Source: Berberis thunbergii
Lineage: Eukaryota; Streptophyta; Magnoliopsida; Ranunculales; Berberidaceae
Direction: 5' to 3'
Length of the DNA stretch: 64,000 bases
NCBI GenBank assembly: GCA_003290165.1
Contig: QNQO01006979.1
Span: forward strand, 620,001 to 684,000
Position numbers and translations under genes: made by a program. Below are positions 10,039 to 22,388 of this stretch, piece after piece. The stretch's first letter is position 1. Each line of letters begins with the position of its first letter. The notes under the pieces are model-generated. The model saw nothing but the letters and a program-made list of their open reading frames with translations. It did not search any database and was not told the origin of the DNA.

Positions 10039-11810
10039 GTAGTAGTTCTGTTGGCTGCTGGTCCTGGAATCTGTGATACTCAGGTAGTCTTTCTGGCAGA
10101 TGAAAATATCTATTTTTGTATTGTGGCCATTTTGCATGTCAAGATGTATGTATAATCATATATGATGTACGTCCATTTCAGTGTGGCTTTAAGATGTTCA
10201 CAAGGGCTACTGCTCGGAAGTTGTTCTCAAACATTTGATTAAGGAGGTATCTATTTTCAAACACAGTTTCGCCCTAACTTTATCCTAACAAAACGAGTTA
10301 CCAAAGCTACAACCAAAATCTTTAACATTTTTCTAGGAATGAAAATGACTATAGCGAAAATTTCCCTGCTTTGGACACTGCCTTTTTTGCTCATGATCTT
10401 GGCTGACTGAACCTAGAATTTCCTTTCGTACGTGTAAGGGCATAAATTGTAGGTGGAGCTGAACAACAACTGAACACCAGATAAAGAATTTTTCTTTTAC
10501 TTTGCATACCCAAACTAAGAAAATTTGAAAATCTTTCCTGAAAGTTTACATAACTATTATCATACTCTAATTGTTGAATCCATTTACAAAAAATATCCTA
10601 GAAAAACATTACTTCTACAAAAATTATCTAAACTACCCTTTTCCTTTACTTCAAATTGGTCCTTTTGTTTTTCCAATCAGCCAAATAACTTACTCTTTCA
10701 ATAAGAGTCTTTTTGGGGTCTAAAATTTGGGTCACAATCTGTGTCCCCGTATCCCAACCCTTTTTATAATTGCTTTTAAATGAATAAATAAACCCCCCCA
10801 AAAATTCCTAATATTTTTCTAACCCTAAAACTCCTTTTCAAATAGATTAAATATTGAAAGAACTGAATGAGTATCATGCCATGCCCTAAATCTCTTCCTA
10901 GACTGATTGAAATCCTAACTTTCTTTACAATTATAATTCTATAATACCTGAAAATGATATTGCTTTGCATAACATTTGTATTACTTGAAACATTTTTGCA
11001 TATCATTTGTATTGCTTACAATATTTTGAGTGTTGAAACTAACTGAGAAAATAGGAAATTTTTTAATCGTGTAAGAAGGTTATTAATTGACTTGGTCAAA
11101 TTGTTCATATGGAAAAGAATAGAATAATAATAGTAATTAAAAAACAAAAATAAATTTGAATTTAGAAATTACTTTTCTTAATTGGAAAGGATTACATATG
11201 GAATAGGTTATTGAGGAAATGCAAATTCAAGTATTTAATGAGTTTCTAGGATACATTTTGGTAAATGTACCTACAAATAAAGGTATGGGAACATGTCTAT
11301 AGCTTATGGGGGTGTGATTTGTAAATAATTCCACTTTGGACTAATCAGAGTAAAAAAAAAAACTATTTTAAGTATTCACTCGAATAATTAGGGTTTCAGC
11401 AGAAAAACATAGAGGTGTTCTATTTCTCAATCTCAAGGAGTAGTTCATAATAGATAAATGGAAACCTAATAATTAGTTCATAAAGAAAATCTCTAAAAAA
11501 CAATTGATGAAACAACCATGCAAGAATGGAGCCTTAATGTTTTATTTATCAGCAAATTATTGTTTGTGACCTATGAAAACAGAATGAAGCAGAATTTAAA
11601 TGAGTGTTTATGTGGAGCTCCACAGGTGTGTATGCATCCCAATGACCTCAACCCTAATGTATTTTTCTGACTATCCGATATGCCTAGCCTGAGTGAACTG
11701 CGGAGCTGGTGTGTCAAACATTATGCATGCATCTGAGTAATTGCATTAAGAGGCTTGTTAGATAAATAATTAGAGTTCACGAGTTATGCTGAAGAGCGAT
11801 GCTTGAGATG
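10039..11810. other. AT-rich intergenic DNA
   Basis: After the short VVLLAAGPGICDT run (10043-10080) I see only AT-rich sequence with no recognisable gene or element. The chance minus frame at 10776-11006 resembles nothing known. Confidence 0.5.
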
Positions 11811-12101
11811 CATGGACTCGGATACACGTGTCGTATCGGATACGGATACGACACGACGACTCAGCAATTTTCAAAAAACTAGGACTCGGGGACTCGGCGA
11901 CACGTCAATCAAACCTTATTTTTATTTTTATATTTTGTTAAAAAAACTATTAACATAATGTCATAACTCATAAACAATAATTAATAATTCAAATATATAA
12001 AACATCAAGATGCATTATAGATTGATAGTTTGATACATAACTCAAAAGTATCAACTTTAAGTCCAAAAACGTCAACAACAAAAAAAATACATAGATTTTC
12101 A

Positions 12102-13582
12102 CTATTCTATGTCTTGATCATCGATCATCCTCGGCACACTCCCATCGTTGAATAGCACAGATTCTAACTCAGGTTCATCAAGAGAAAGATTGGCAACCTC
12201 AAGTATGCCAGCAACATCCAAATCCAATGAATGAAGTGCATCTCCTCCGATATCCCACATCCCTGTCTCACCTTCTTTGTACTCTGGATTTCTTCTTGAC
12301 AAAAAACGAAAATTAGAATGCACATATACCAAATCTTCAGCTCGTTGTGGGGTCAACTGATTCCTTTTCAACGAGTGGATGTTGTCATATGTACTCCAAT
12401 TCCTTTCACAACAAGAGGAAGAACAAGGTAGCCTGAGCAATTTCAAAGCCAAAGCTCTGAGTAATGGTGCAGAAGAACCATGAGCAAGCCACCAAATGTT
12501 TGCTTCTAGGTGTGCTCTATTTTCTAAAGAATCCCTATCTGCAAATTGTCCCACACCCCCTAAAAACTTTGCAAACTCTGTTGTTACCATTCGTCTTTCC
12601 TCATCATTAGGAAAGTATCTCTGAAAGCATTTATTCTTCTCCATTGAAATTTCAGAATCACAATCTGGGGAAACACGATTAGGAGCCCCTTCAAGCCATT
12701 CTCTGCTATAATACCTAAGCAATCACAAATTAATATTATAAACATAACCCAAAGTTTCTAAATTAAGTAGAATAAGATTACTGCAAAACTTAAGTTACCT
12801 TGGATTTAAGGAATGAGCTAAACAACGTAGTGGTGTGTTGCTTTTCTCCCATCTATCAACCAATATATGATACACCACTGTATAAAAGTCTGACTCCTCA
12901 TCATTTATCTTCCCTTCATGGCGATAAATTATTTACTTCACTTTTTCAATCATAGTATCCCACATTTCATACACCAAGTGAAGACAAGGCTCATCGGTAT
13001 CAGCCCTCCGCAACATTGTATATATAGGTTCTGTGAAACAAAATATGTAGTCCACTTTGTCCCACCACAAGTCATCCAATAACTTTCCCTTGACAAACCG
13101 TGCTTTCTCAACATCATCTTCCCCTGTAGGAATCCCACTGACCACCAATCACCATACTTTGGAGACTACTTTTAATGTCTTTCAGCCTTTTGAGCATAAT
13201 TATACTTGAAGCAAAGCGGGTCTCTGCAATAGAAAGCAACTTCAAGTTTGAATGTTCATTGAACATGTGCAATCTCAAAGAATGGTTCATGACAAAAAAT
13301 TTCATTTGCATTCTGTCCCCAATAATATCAACAATCCAACTACACTCGTTGTAGGCCTTTTCATTTGAATGTGTGTTCTTTGGGGCACATATGTTTTTTA
13401 AAGCAAGGTTGAGAGTGTGGACTACACAAGGTGTCCAAAAGATTTGAGGGTATTGACTCTCAACAAGTAAACCTGCAGCTTTGCAAACTGGAGCATTGTC
13501 AGTTATGACTTGGACCACATTATTAGGCCCAACATCATTAATAATTTCTTTGATCAAGCCAACAATTAAATATTTATCTTTG
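12102..13582 (-). pseudogene. hAT transposase, C-terminal half
   Basis: Minus-strand frames give, in order, the transposase core (NNVVQVITDNAPVCKAAG, then WTPCVVHTLNLALKNI and ETRFASSIIMLKRL; 13557-13160) and a middle segment with VDYIFCFTEPIYTMLRRADT (13148-12933). After a probable intron (about 12800-12722) comes the dimerisation domain with SSSCCERNWSTYDNIHSLKR and the acidic C-terminus, which ends at 12102. There is a frameshift near 13140 and a stop at 12933. The C-terminal exon (12722-12102) is open. The upstream half continues at 22389 beyond the inserted LTR element. Confidence 0.88.
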
Positions 13583-13587
13583 ATTGC
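13583..13587. repeat. Target-site duplication of the LTR-A insertion
   Basis: ATTGC here and ACTGC at 22384-22388 flank the LTR element: 5 bp with one mismatch. Removing the insert and one copy restores the transposase frame across the junction. Confidence 0.8.
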
Positions 13588-15005
13588 TGATGCGGATTTA
13601 ACTAACCTAAATAAATAGGTTAATTCAGCCCACTTGTAATAACCGCAAGTGCACGGTGTCTAACTGGTAGACAACGACAAGTACGGGTCGATCCCACGAG
13701 GAAGGTGGATTAAATTGAATTTTAGAATTTAATTAAACTAATTTAGAGAAAATGGGGTTACAGTGTTTTTAAAACTAAACTAAAAGTAAATTAAAAATAA
13801 GAAAAATAAAAATAAAATAAAAGATAGATGAGATGAGTTTTATGGGCTTGGACTCACCAATGAGTTAGTAAAATTATTTAAATCTAAATTACTGAATTTA
13901 AAAACGAGAAGCTTTAGGGATGAGAATCCCTTCCTTACACAGAACATGTGATCGTTAAAATCCAATTAAACTTATATCATGTTTCTATCAAACATTAACA
14001 AATTATTTCAAGCAAATACGCTCTTACTAAGTATTAAGTGTCTTTTTAGGGCACACTTAATCAAAGTTTAAGATTAATATTTTTAGCACATACTTTAAAT
14101 ATTGATAAATGGTAATTCTAACTACCAAACATATCAAGATTAATTTCTCGAAAATGAAGGGTGAAAGCAATTTATCAAAAATTCAGAAATAAATTGTAAT
14201 TAACAATTAAGCACACAATTCAGTAAAAAAAATCAAAATAACTTATACAACCCATTTAGTTTGTCACAAACTCGATGTGGTCGTACGCAGCAGATCAGCA
14301 GGTGGTTGTGCACAAACCCCGAGACAAATGGTCCCAAAACGCTCTGTGGTGGTACAGAGCAGAACCAGGGTGTGAATAGCCAAATAACAAATTTTGACTC
14401 ATTCTTCAGCCTCTGCTACAGTACGCTACCGTATAGAGCTTGCTCCGCCTTCTTTTCCAGCGCGACAGCGCCGCTCGCGGTGCTGTTCTTCGCTCATCGC
14501 GACCGTCCCGTTCTCCAAACGTCTCCCAAACCTGCAAAAGAAGAGAGAAATGCAATAAGAAACTCAAAAACAGAGAGAGAGCAGCGAGCGATGAGCGAAG
14601 AACAACACCGCGATACGAGGTGCTCTGTGGTGGTTGGACGGCGGAGAGATGGTAAGGAAGCCGAGACGAAGAGAGGACAGAGAGGAGAGGAGGACGGCCT
14701 GCCAGGCTCTGTCGCGAGGCTCTGTTTTGCGGTGGTTGTGGTGGTACTAATTGTCGACTAATTGTGGTTATGAATTAGGTTATGGTTATGAATTAGGTTT
14801 CGGGTTTAGGTTTGTGACTGTTTTATACCACCGTTGGAATCGACTAATTGTCGTTCCTTAACTTGTCGCCTTAATATGATTTCATCGTTTACGCTCAAAT
14901 TGCTACAAAGGCATGAAATCGAAATAATTACTATAAAATATAATAATCGAAACACTAACATGTATAAATTAAGGGATATATTATGTAATAATTATGTGAA
15001 TATCA
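13588..15005 (-). repeat. LTR-A, downstream (3') LTR, 1418 bp
   Basis: It is nearly identical to 20482-22383 at both ends, but about 480 bp present in the other LTR (between roughly 21650 and 22150) is missing here around 14745. The missing part includes the GGAGGT repeats and a segment corresponding to 21760-22100. Open frames in the GC-richer part (14261-14761) are shadows inside the LTR. Confidence 0.9.
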
Positions 15006-15020
15006 AATACCCCCAAACCT
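15006..15020 (-). promoter_or_regulatory. LTR-A polypurine tract
   Basis: Read on the minus strand, GGTTTGGGGGTATT abuts the LTR start TGATATTC, as expected for the plus-strand primer of reverse transcription. Confidence 0.7.
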
Positions 15021-15023
15021 ATA

Positions 15024-17219
15024 TTTTGCTAGTCCTCGAGGAAAACAATAAAAAGAAAATCATAACTCACTTTCGCAGGAATCATCGGTTGCACTTACCT
15101 TAAACGTGCAACAAGGCTTTAAATCCTTAGATTACCTCTAGTGGACGAGTTATAGTCTCGTGAGGGTTTCCAGAAATGTTACCCACAAACATTACTGACT
15201 CAATCAAAACTTGGTCAAACAGTGTTCATTTTAAAACTTCAAGAAATGCAAGAAACCAACAGTGTCATTTTAGTGTATCAACAAATTTCCAAATAATTTA
15301 ATATTCTCCACAAGTTAGAGACAAATTCACAATCATCCTCAACTCAATGTGTGTGTGTGGATGGCAGTATCAACATAACTTTTCATTTCAGAGTAAAACA
15401 ATGACTAAATCTCCTGTAGAAAGTTTGTTTTGACTTCAAACCTCTCATGTCATTCACAATAAAACACTCAGAGATTTGGTATTTCACTCAATTTATATGT
15501 GAGGAAAAGAATAAATAATGGAAAACAATCATCTCACATATAGTAATATGAAGAGCGGACTTTTCAAGAATGGAATGAACATGATCTCATGGATAGGAAT
15601 ATCAATTACTTTTGGAAATGTTGAATCAAACACCATAGGTCTTGGTTATTAAATCTCCACATCTACAGAACCAACCTTTACCTAAGATCAACTAGGACTT
15701 TGTTGGGTTGTAATGGAGCTTGGGTAATGGTTAATAAGGAATGTCAAAGGATTCTAAGAAAAGTTTCTAGGAATGTATACACCCATTATACGAACAATTA
15801 AGGCTGTCAAGAATAAACCAATGTTGCGCACCATCAATTTTTTCTTCACTCTCACATCTTTATCCTCATTGAAGAATCATTTTATTTATTTATTTATTTA
15901 TTTCTTGTTCTTTTCTTCAACTTTTTTTTCCATAGAGGATTTATGAAATATCTCATATTTTGCTCTTCATGCCCTTTTGACACCAATTATATCCATCCAT
16001 ACACATTCCCAGAAAAGTTGGGTAAAAGTTAATGGTTTAACAAATAAAAGTTATTCTAAGGCTCAAAATGCTACAAAAAGGTTAATGATATGGGTAAATT
16101 AAAATGCTAGTTAATGGTCTAAAGAAAAAAAATGCCTAGATCATTTCCTAAGTTCGGGTCAGTATTATGACATCTCAATTGAATAAGTCAGGAAGTTCTA
16201 GTGTAATCATTCAATTTTGATGTCATTCCCAAAGCAATTGATCAGAAAAATAAGAATAATGAGATCATCAACGAGATAATACGGACTCAAAAAAATCAGA
16301 GCTTATGTATAACCCTCAGAAAAATAGAAAGGTTCAAAACTTTCAGGGTTAAGTCTCCACTATTTTTCTAAGGTTTCTAGTGCATATTTCACTCATCAAC
16401 TTCAAGTTATGCTAATATGGCTCATGGTGCAAAGATAATTGAGTTGAAAAATCTTATGAACTAGATCTAACTTAAGGATCTTAATAAATTTTCAGTCTTT
16501 ATCAATATACCAATATGTCAAGTTGGTTTGCATTTTCTTGAACATAAAACATTTAAAATCCATTTTCACAAAAGACCAAGTTGTCTTGACAAAAGAGTTT
16601 TTATTTTTTTTAGAATAAGAAAAGAAAACACTACGAAAAAATGAAAATTTCACACTCATGAACCTACTTCCAAACCTAATTCAAACATTGTCCTCAATGT
16701 TTAACAAAATAATTCTGACAAATGAATGAAGTAAGTACATGAGAGGAGGTTAGAACAGTATTACCGCGGTGAAGATTTTACCAATTTTCAAGAAGTCGTC
16801 CATCAATGAGGCTCACCAACATAAAAAACATGGAGTTTTCATTAGAAATCGATAAACTGTAGAATCGACACAAACAAAGAAAACTAAAAAAACAAGTTGT
16901 AAGTCAAAACTATTACGGAGCTAACGAGTATGAGTGAAACACAACTAAATAGGGTACTCAAAAATCAATCCAGACTAACAGCAGAGACACACAACTAAAG
17001 CTAGGCTTCCTCCTAGGAGCGCTTAGTTTATCGTCATCAGCCTGACAAATATTCTTCCTAAAAAATGGTGTATCGAAAAGTGGAGAGGAAGAACATGACA
17101 AACATTTAGTCCATGGTCGTATATTAACAACCTGAACAGTTGAGGATCAGTCCACCCAAATATAGCAATCACATGGGGCACCAAATACACTAGGCATTCC
17201 AAAAGTGACCATTAGTCAT
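15024..17219 (-). other. LTR-A non-coding region downstream of gag
   Basis: AT-rich, with no coding frame. It contains three short boxes also found in LTR-B: TTTTGCTAGTCCTCGAG at 15024-15040, the inverted repeat AACATTGTCCTCAATGTT at 16684-16701, and AGGAGCGCTTAGTTTA near 17015-17030. Confidence 0.7.
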
Positions 17220-19145
17220 TCACAACAAATGATCCTTGTGTGCTCCAAAAAGGGAACATCCTATGTCTAGTTCCAAATCAGAAGATTGGATAATTTTCAC
17301 ATCAGGATGGTGAAAACTGAAATCCTCACTACAGCACAAGGGATCGGTGAAAGTAGCCTTAGTAAATGGGAATTTGGTGCAAGTAGATGAGACGATGGAT
17401 ATATCAGGTGGTACAGGCTCATCACATGAATCACATAGAGATGTTGGTCTAGACAACTAATCACCTGAAAATGCATACCTGAGGGTGTCAGGTAATTGTT
17501 TAAGGTCAAGCTCAGGTGGCTCAACTGATGGGACTACTTTTGACTCACTGAGTAGAAGAGGCTTTACTTTAGACTTCCATTTATAACTAGGATCCACAAT
17601 GGGGACTGAGTCAAGCAAATCATTGACTTCCCTAATGGAATCATCAACATCAAAGTCTAAACTAAATTGAGTCAAACAAGGCTCTAAACAGTCAAGGGGA
17701 GACTCTAAAGAATGTTCACAGTTTGATTCGATGCATGAGTCACTAGGGAGGCATGAGTCAACATGGGAAGGAGATGTCTGCAGTGTCTCAGAATCTACAG
17801 CTTCATCAATAAATGAGGCTTTATCAGCCTTCGTATGAGAGGAGGATGCAACCTGTGTAAAATTGGGTGAGGATATAATAACACTCATTTCAGGCATTCC
17901 TACCTGATTGTCAACCAGTTTTCCACTCCTAAGGGTAGTAGTAGATTGGACCTCTTCACTGTCCGGCTCAGTTGTGCCACTAATTTCAAATTGACCATTT
18001 GGGTGGGAAATAGGTTGGCTAGAGAATTTTTCTGACTCTATCTCAGGAAGTGACTCAGCTATCTAACTCAAAGTCATCTCAAGTTTCTTGATAGCTTGAG
18101 CATTTTGTTGAGAATTAGCTATCAATTATGTGATGTACTGAGAATTTTGCTCAAGTATTGCTCCTGTTCGCTGCATGACACGAGTTAAGGCGTCCTCTAA
18201 ACTAGATGTGTTAGAAGGAGGAACAACTCGATGAAATTGAGACTCATTATCAGGAATGAAAGCTTGAGGAGTATGATGAGTGTCTAGAGGGCCTTCATGG
18301 TACTGACCATGAGCCCAAGAGAAGTCAGGATCAGTGTTCTAAAAATCGCTAGGCGCTGGGCGGGCGGCGAGCAGGTGCCTAGCGCCCAGGGGCCTAGGCG
18401 GGTGCCTAGGCGGGCGCCTAGGCGGCACCTAGGTTTTGTATTATTACTTTAATAATTTATAAAAGTTAAGCATAATACATTATCAATTACATCCAATTTA
18501 ATGCCAGTATACATATGCAAAATTTAAAAACATGAAAAATTACCAATAGTGAACAAAATTTATTAAAACTCAAATGACTGAAGTTGGTCATGATGGGTAC
18601 TTTATATAAATTTGAATGTGTACTCTTTTATTTTTCTTCAAATTGCATAAATAACCTCAGTTATATTTGATAAAATCTACATTAGTAAAATTGGTACCGA
18701 CAGATCATTCGAGAATTCCATTAAGTAATCATCATTTGCTACATTTAGACATATACTGAATAAAAAATAATTAAATAGTTTATTATTAAAAAGTAGGAAA
18801 TAAAATAAAATAAGAACACAATTAGCCATATTAAAAATTTTTAAAAAATTAAAAAAAATTTAAAAAATAAAAATCGCCCAGACCGCCTAGAGTCCGCCTA
18901 GACCCCGCCCAGACCCGCCTAGACCCGCCCAGCCGCCCAGACAGCCCGCCCAGCCATTAATCTGGGCGGTTTTCCACCTTCTAGCGCCTAGGCGGCCGCC
19001 TAGACCGATTTTTAGAACATTGGTCAGGATGATAGGCTAGACCTGGGTTGTAATAATCTAAATGTGGATCATAATCAGGTCGTCGCATGTCATAAAATGA
19101 ATTGACTTGCTCGGAAAAATAGGCTGGATAATCCATTGTGTTCAT
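17220..19145 (-). pseudogene. LTR-A gag-like open reading frame, decayed
   Basis: On the minus strand the frame starts at about 19145-19134 (MDYPAYFSEQVNSFYDMRRP) and is interrupted by the MITE at 18332-19022. It resumes with FSWAHGQYHEG, SLEDALTRVMQRTGAILEQN, several stops, STTTLRSGKLVDNQVG and PPELDLKQLPDTLRYAFSGD, then a stop at 17457-17459 and a further 78 open codons. The T-T-L-R-S-G and E-L-K-x-L-P-x-L-R-Y-A-F motifs are typical of the gag-to-pol linker of plant Ty3/gypsy elements. The N-terminal gag core and the zinc knuckle are not seen. Confidence 0.75.
18332..19022. mobile_element. hAT-type MITE with GC-rich CCTAGGCG arms, 691 bp
   Basis: The ends CAGTGTTCTAAAAATCG and CGATTTTTAGAACATTG form 17-bp inverted repeats with one mismatch. 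They are flanked by a perfect 8-bp duplication GTCAGGAT (18324-18331 and 19023-19030), diagnostic of the hAT superfamily. Both arms are unusually GC-rich (repeats of GCCTAGGCG and GCCCAG), while the centre is AT-rich. There is no coding sequence. A second, inverted and truncated copy is at 25852-26415. Confidence 0.9.
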
Positions 19146-20457
19146 TTTTTTTAAAGCACTAACTCTAAAAATATACACAGGCTCGCATGCAATCAGCAAC
19201 CAATAAATGCACAAGAAACATACGTCCCTAAGCAATCAACGTTTTTTAGATCAATTATCTTTTTATCTTTGGGGGACAATTATTTCTCATGTAATCTTTA
19301 TGACACATCAATGGGTGCTACAAGTTGATCCTAAGAGTGTACACTTTACACCGTAAAGTTCAAAATCAGTAGGCTAGAGTTTTGTTTCAAAGAAACCGGA
19401 TTATCGCACAAGAGAATGAGGTCACAATGGTCCAATTAAGTACTTCCTTGTGCTACCGCTTTGTAAGCCAATAGATGTGAGAACGATGTGATGTTAAATG
19501 CACACTTGAGGCTTGTGTTCGTAACCAAAACCTGTTGGTTACACCATTTCTTCTTGTGGATCGTAGCTTACTGATGACTCGGCGTACCGGGTAAATTACC
19601 CTTATGGCAGTGGCCTCTCGGAGTTCATTGAATGATTAAACCCATCGTCACTTTTAGCTTGGGTCAACACAAAAATTATTGGATTCACCTTGGTCTTGGT
19701 TGTCCTATGAACACCGTACCTAAAAAATGCTCTATCTAACTTGCTAATTGATTTTAATTATGTTAGGATATTGGTTGCACACAGCTGGAGTGATGAGGTG
19801 GGGATATCAAGTCCCACCAATTTCTGTTTATAAGCTGGGTCTGCTTATTATGAATTACTAAAGTTTAGCATCCACAATTACAGAAATTTAACAATCAATC
19901 ATACAATTTCAAGCAATTACACTAAGCACCCTGGTCGCTAATAAGTTGCGTGTGATAGAAATACTTACAGTGTGCGTATTCCGTTCTACACAAAAAGTTA
20001 GCACAATTCAAAAAAATGTTTGACTTCTTTTTATCTATTTCAATCAACACACAAGCACGTGCAAATAAATTTACTGGTCTTGGTCGTAGAAGTCGGATGT
20101 CTAAATCATAAAAAAATTATTGGGTGACAATTAAAATTGTTTCCTTATACTTTTTTTTTTACTCAGAAAATTTGGGGTTTTTTTTAGTGATTAAACAAAA
20201 TGAAAAATAGTAAAGTTCTCAAAAATTATTACACCACACACTTATAAAACGAGGTGAAAATAAAATTAAAACTCTCCTCACAAAATAAATAAAAAAACTT
20301 TGCTTGATTAGCAGGATCGTCCAATATCCTCGAGAAGCGTGTATTCTGCAAAATCAAACACAAAATGAGTGTAAAAAGAACTTAAAATATTTTTTTTTGT
20401 TTTTGTTTTTTTTTAAATTAGTGAAAATAAATCTTAAATTCAATTATACAGCAACCG
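19146..20457 (-). other. LTR-A leader between primer site and gag
   Basis: Non-coding 5' leader on the minus strand, with no feature other than the adjoining primer site. Confidence 0.6.
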
Positions 20458-20475
20458 TCCCCGGCAACGGCGCCA
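20458..20475 (-). promoter_or_regulatory. LTR-A primer-binding site for tRNA-Asp
   Basis: The minus strand reads TGGCGCCGTTGCCGGGGA, complementary to the 3' 18 nt of tRNA-Asp including CCA. It lies six bases inside the LTR end (20482), which fixes the element's orientation as minus. Confidence 0.9.
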
Positions 20476-20481
20476 AAAACT

Positions 20482-22383
20482 TGATGCGGATTTAACTAAC
20501 CTAAATAAATAGGTTAATTCAGCCCACTTGTAATAACCGCAAGTGCACGGTGCCTAACTGGTAGACAACGGCAAGTACGGGTCGATCCCACGAGGAAGGT
20601 GAATTAAATTGAATTTTAGAATTTAATTAAACTAATTTAGAGAAAATTGGGTTACAGTGTTTTTAAAACTAAACTAAAAGTAAATTAAAAATAAGAAAAA
20701 TAAAAATAAAATAAAAGATAGATGAGATGAGTTTTGTGGGCTTGGACTCATCAATGAGTTAGTAAAATTATTTAAATCTAAATTACTGAATTTAAAAATG
20801 AGAAGCTTTAGGGATGAGAATCCCTTGCTTACACCGAAATTGTGATCGTTAAAATCCAATTAAACTTATATCATGTTTCTATCAAACATTAACAAATTAT
20901 TTCAAGCAAATACACTCTTATTAAGTATTAAGTGTCTTTTTAGGGCACACTTAATCAAAGTTTAAGCTTAATATTTTTAGCACATGCTTTGAATAACGAT
21001 AAAGGATAATTCTAACTGCCAAACATATCAAGATTAATTTCTCAAAAATGAAGGGTGAAAGCAATTTATCAAAAATTCAGAAATAAATTGTAATTAACAA
21101 TTAAACACACAATTCAGTAAAATAAATCAAAATAACTTATACAACCCATTTAGTTTGTCACAAACTCGATGTGGTGGTACTCAGCAGATCAGCAGGTGGC
21201 TGTGCATGAATTCCGAGACAAATGGTCCCAAAATGCTCTGTGGTGGTAAATAGCAGAACTGGGGGTGTGAATAGCCAAATAACAGAATTTGACTCATTCT
21301 CCCACCTCTGCTACAGTACACTACAGTACAGAGCTCGCTCCGCCTTCTTCTCCAGCGCTGCTCGTGGTGTTGTTCTTCGCTCCTCGCGACCGTCCCGTCC
21401 TCCAAACGTCTCCAAAACCTACAAAAGAAGAGAGAGATGCAATAAGAAACTCAAAAACAGAGAGAGAGCAGTGAGCGATGACTCCCCTGTTTCAGTGGCA
21501 GTCGCAGCGGTGGTTGTGCGCCGTGGACAAGGTGCTCTGTGGTGGTTGGACGGTGGCGGAGAGATGGTAAGGAAGCCGAGACAAAGAGATGACAGAGAGG
21601 AGAGGAGGACGGCCTGCCTAGCTCTGTCGCTAGGCGGAACAGAGCCGCGGTGAGGCTCTGTTTCGCGGTGGTTGTGGTGGTGGTTCTCGGTCTGTTGTGG
21701 TGGTGCTCGTGCGGAGGTGGTGGCGGAAGTGATGGATGATGTTGGTTGATGGATAATGGACAGGGAGAGGGACAGGGACGGTAATGGTGAAGATTTGACG
21801 TGAAACAGGGTTGTCACGCCCCTGTTTCACGGTGATGGCAGTTGTGCTGTCTGGAGGTGGAGGTGGAGGTGGAGGTGGAGGTGGTGGTGGTGCTCGGGTG
21901 ATGGTGGTGGCGAGGTGGTGATTGCTGAGTGAGTGAACAGAGAATGAGTTAGAGATGGATAGGTGGTGATGGTCTTGTGAGAATCACCTTTGAGAGGAAG
22001 AGGTTTTGATATTTTTTTTAATTTTTTTTCTTCCCTTCTCTTCCTCCATCTTTTCTCACCCTATTATCTTCTATTTATAGAAAATTATCAAGATGAATAG
22101 GGATGAAATGAGGGAATGATTCATCAATGTATAATTTGGGGAAGGATTGGACTTGGCATTAGGTTTGGGTTTAGGTATCGGGTTTAGGTTTGTGACTGCT
22201 TTATACCACCGTTGGAATAGACTAATTGTCGTTCCTTAACTTGTCGCCTTAATATGATTTCATCGTTTACGCTTGAATTCCTACAAAGACATGAAAACGA
22301 AATAATTACTATAAAATATAATAATCGAAACACTAACATGTATAAATTAAGGGATATATTATGTAATAATTATGTGAATATCA
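20482..22383 (-). repeat. LTR-A, upstream (5') LTR, 1902 bp
   Basis: The fuller LTR of the pair, similar in length to the solo copy at 39063-43552 after removal of its LINE. It carries GGAGGT hexamer repeats at 21855-21890 and AATTTTAGAATTTAATT-type AT-rich DNA near the TGATGCGG end. Frames such as 21222-21653 or 21419-21817 are low-complexity shadows. Confidence 0.9.
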
Positions 22384-22388
22384 ACTGC

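Larger units (their letters stand above)
13588..22383 (-). mobile_element. LTR-A: non-autonomous LTR retrotransposon (tRNA-Asp primed, Ty3/gypsy-like)
   Basis: The 8,796-bp element begins TGATGCGG and ends AATATCA on the + strand and has LTRs at both ends. The primer-binding site is complementary to tRNA-Asp and lies next to the right-hand LTR on the minus strand, so the element reads leftwards. The internal 5.5 kb holds only a decayed gag-like frame. No protease, reverse transcriptase, RNase H or integrase is recognisable. It is a LARD/TR-GAG-like derivative that would need an autonomous partner. A MITE (18332-19022) is inserted in its gag. Confidence 0.85.

Noticed and set aside
14261..14761. 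166-codon frame as a gene
   Set aside because: It lies wholly inside an LTR of LTR-A and recurs, in altered frames, in the other LTR copies.
21222..21830. Arg/Ser/Thr-rich frames on both strands
   Set aside because: Located in the LTR; composition reflects GC-rich LTR sequence, and equivalents in the solo LTR (39418-40223) are in different frames.
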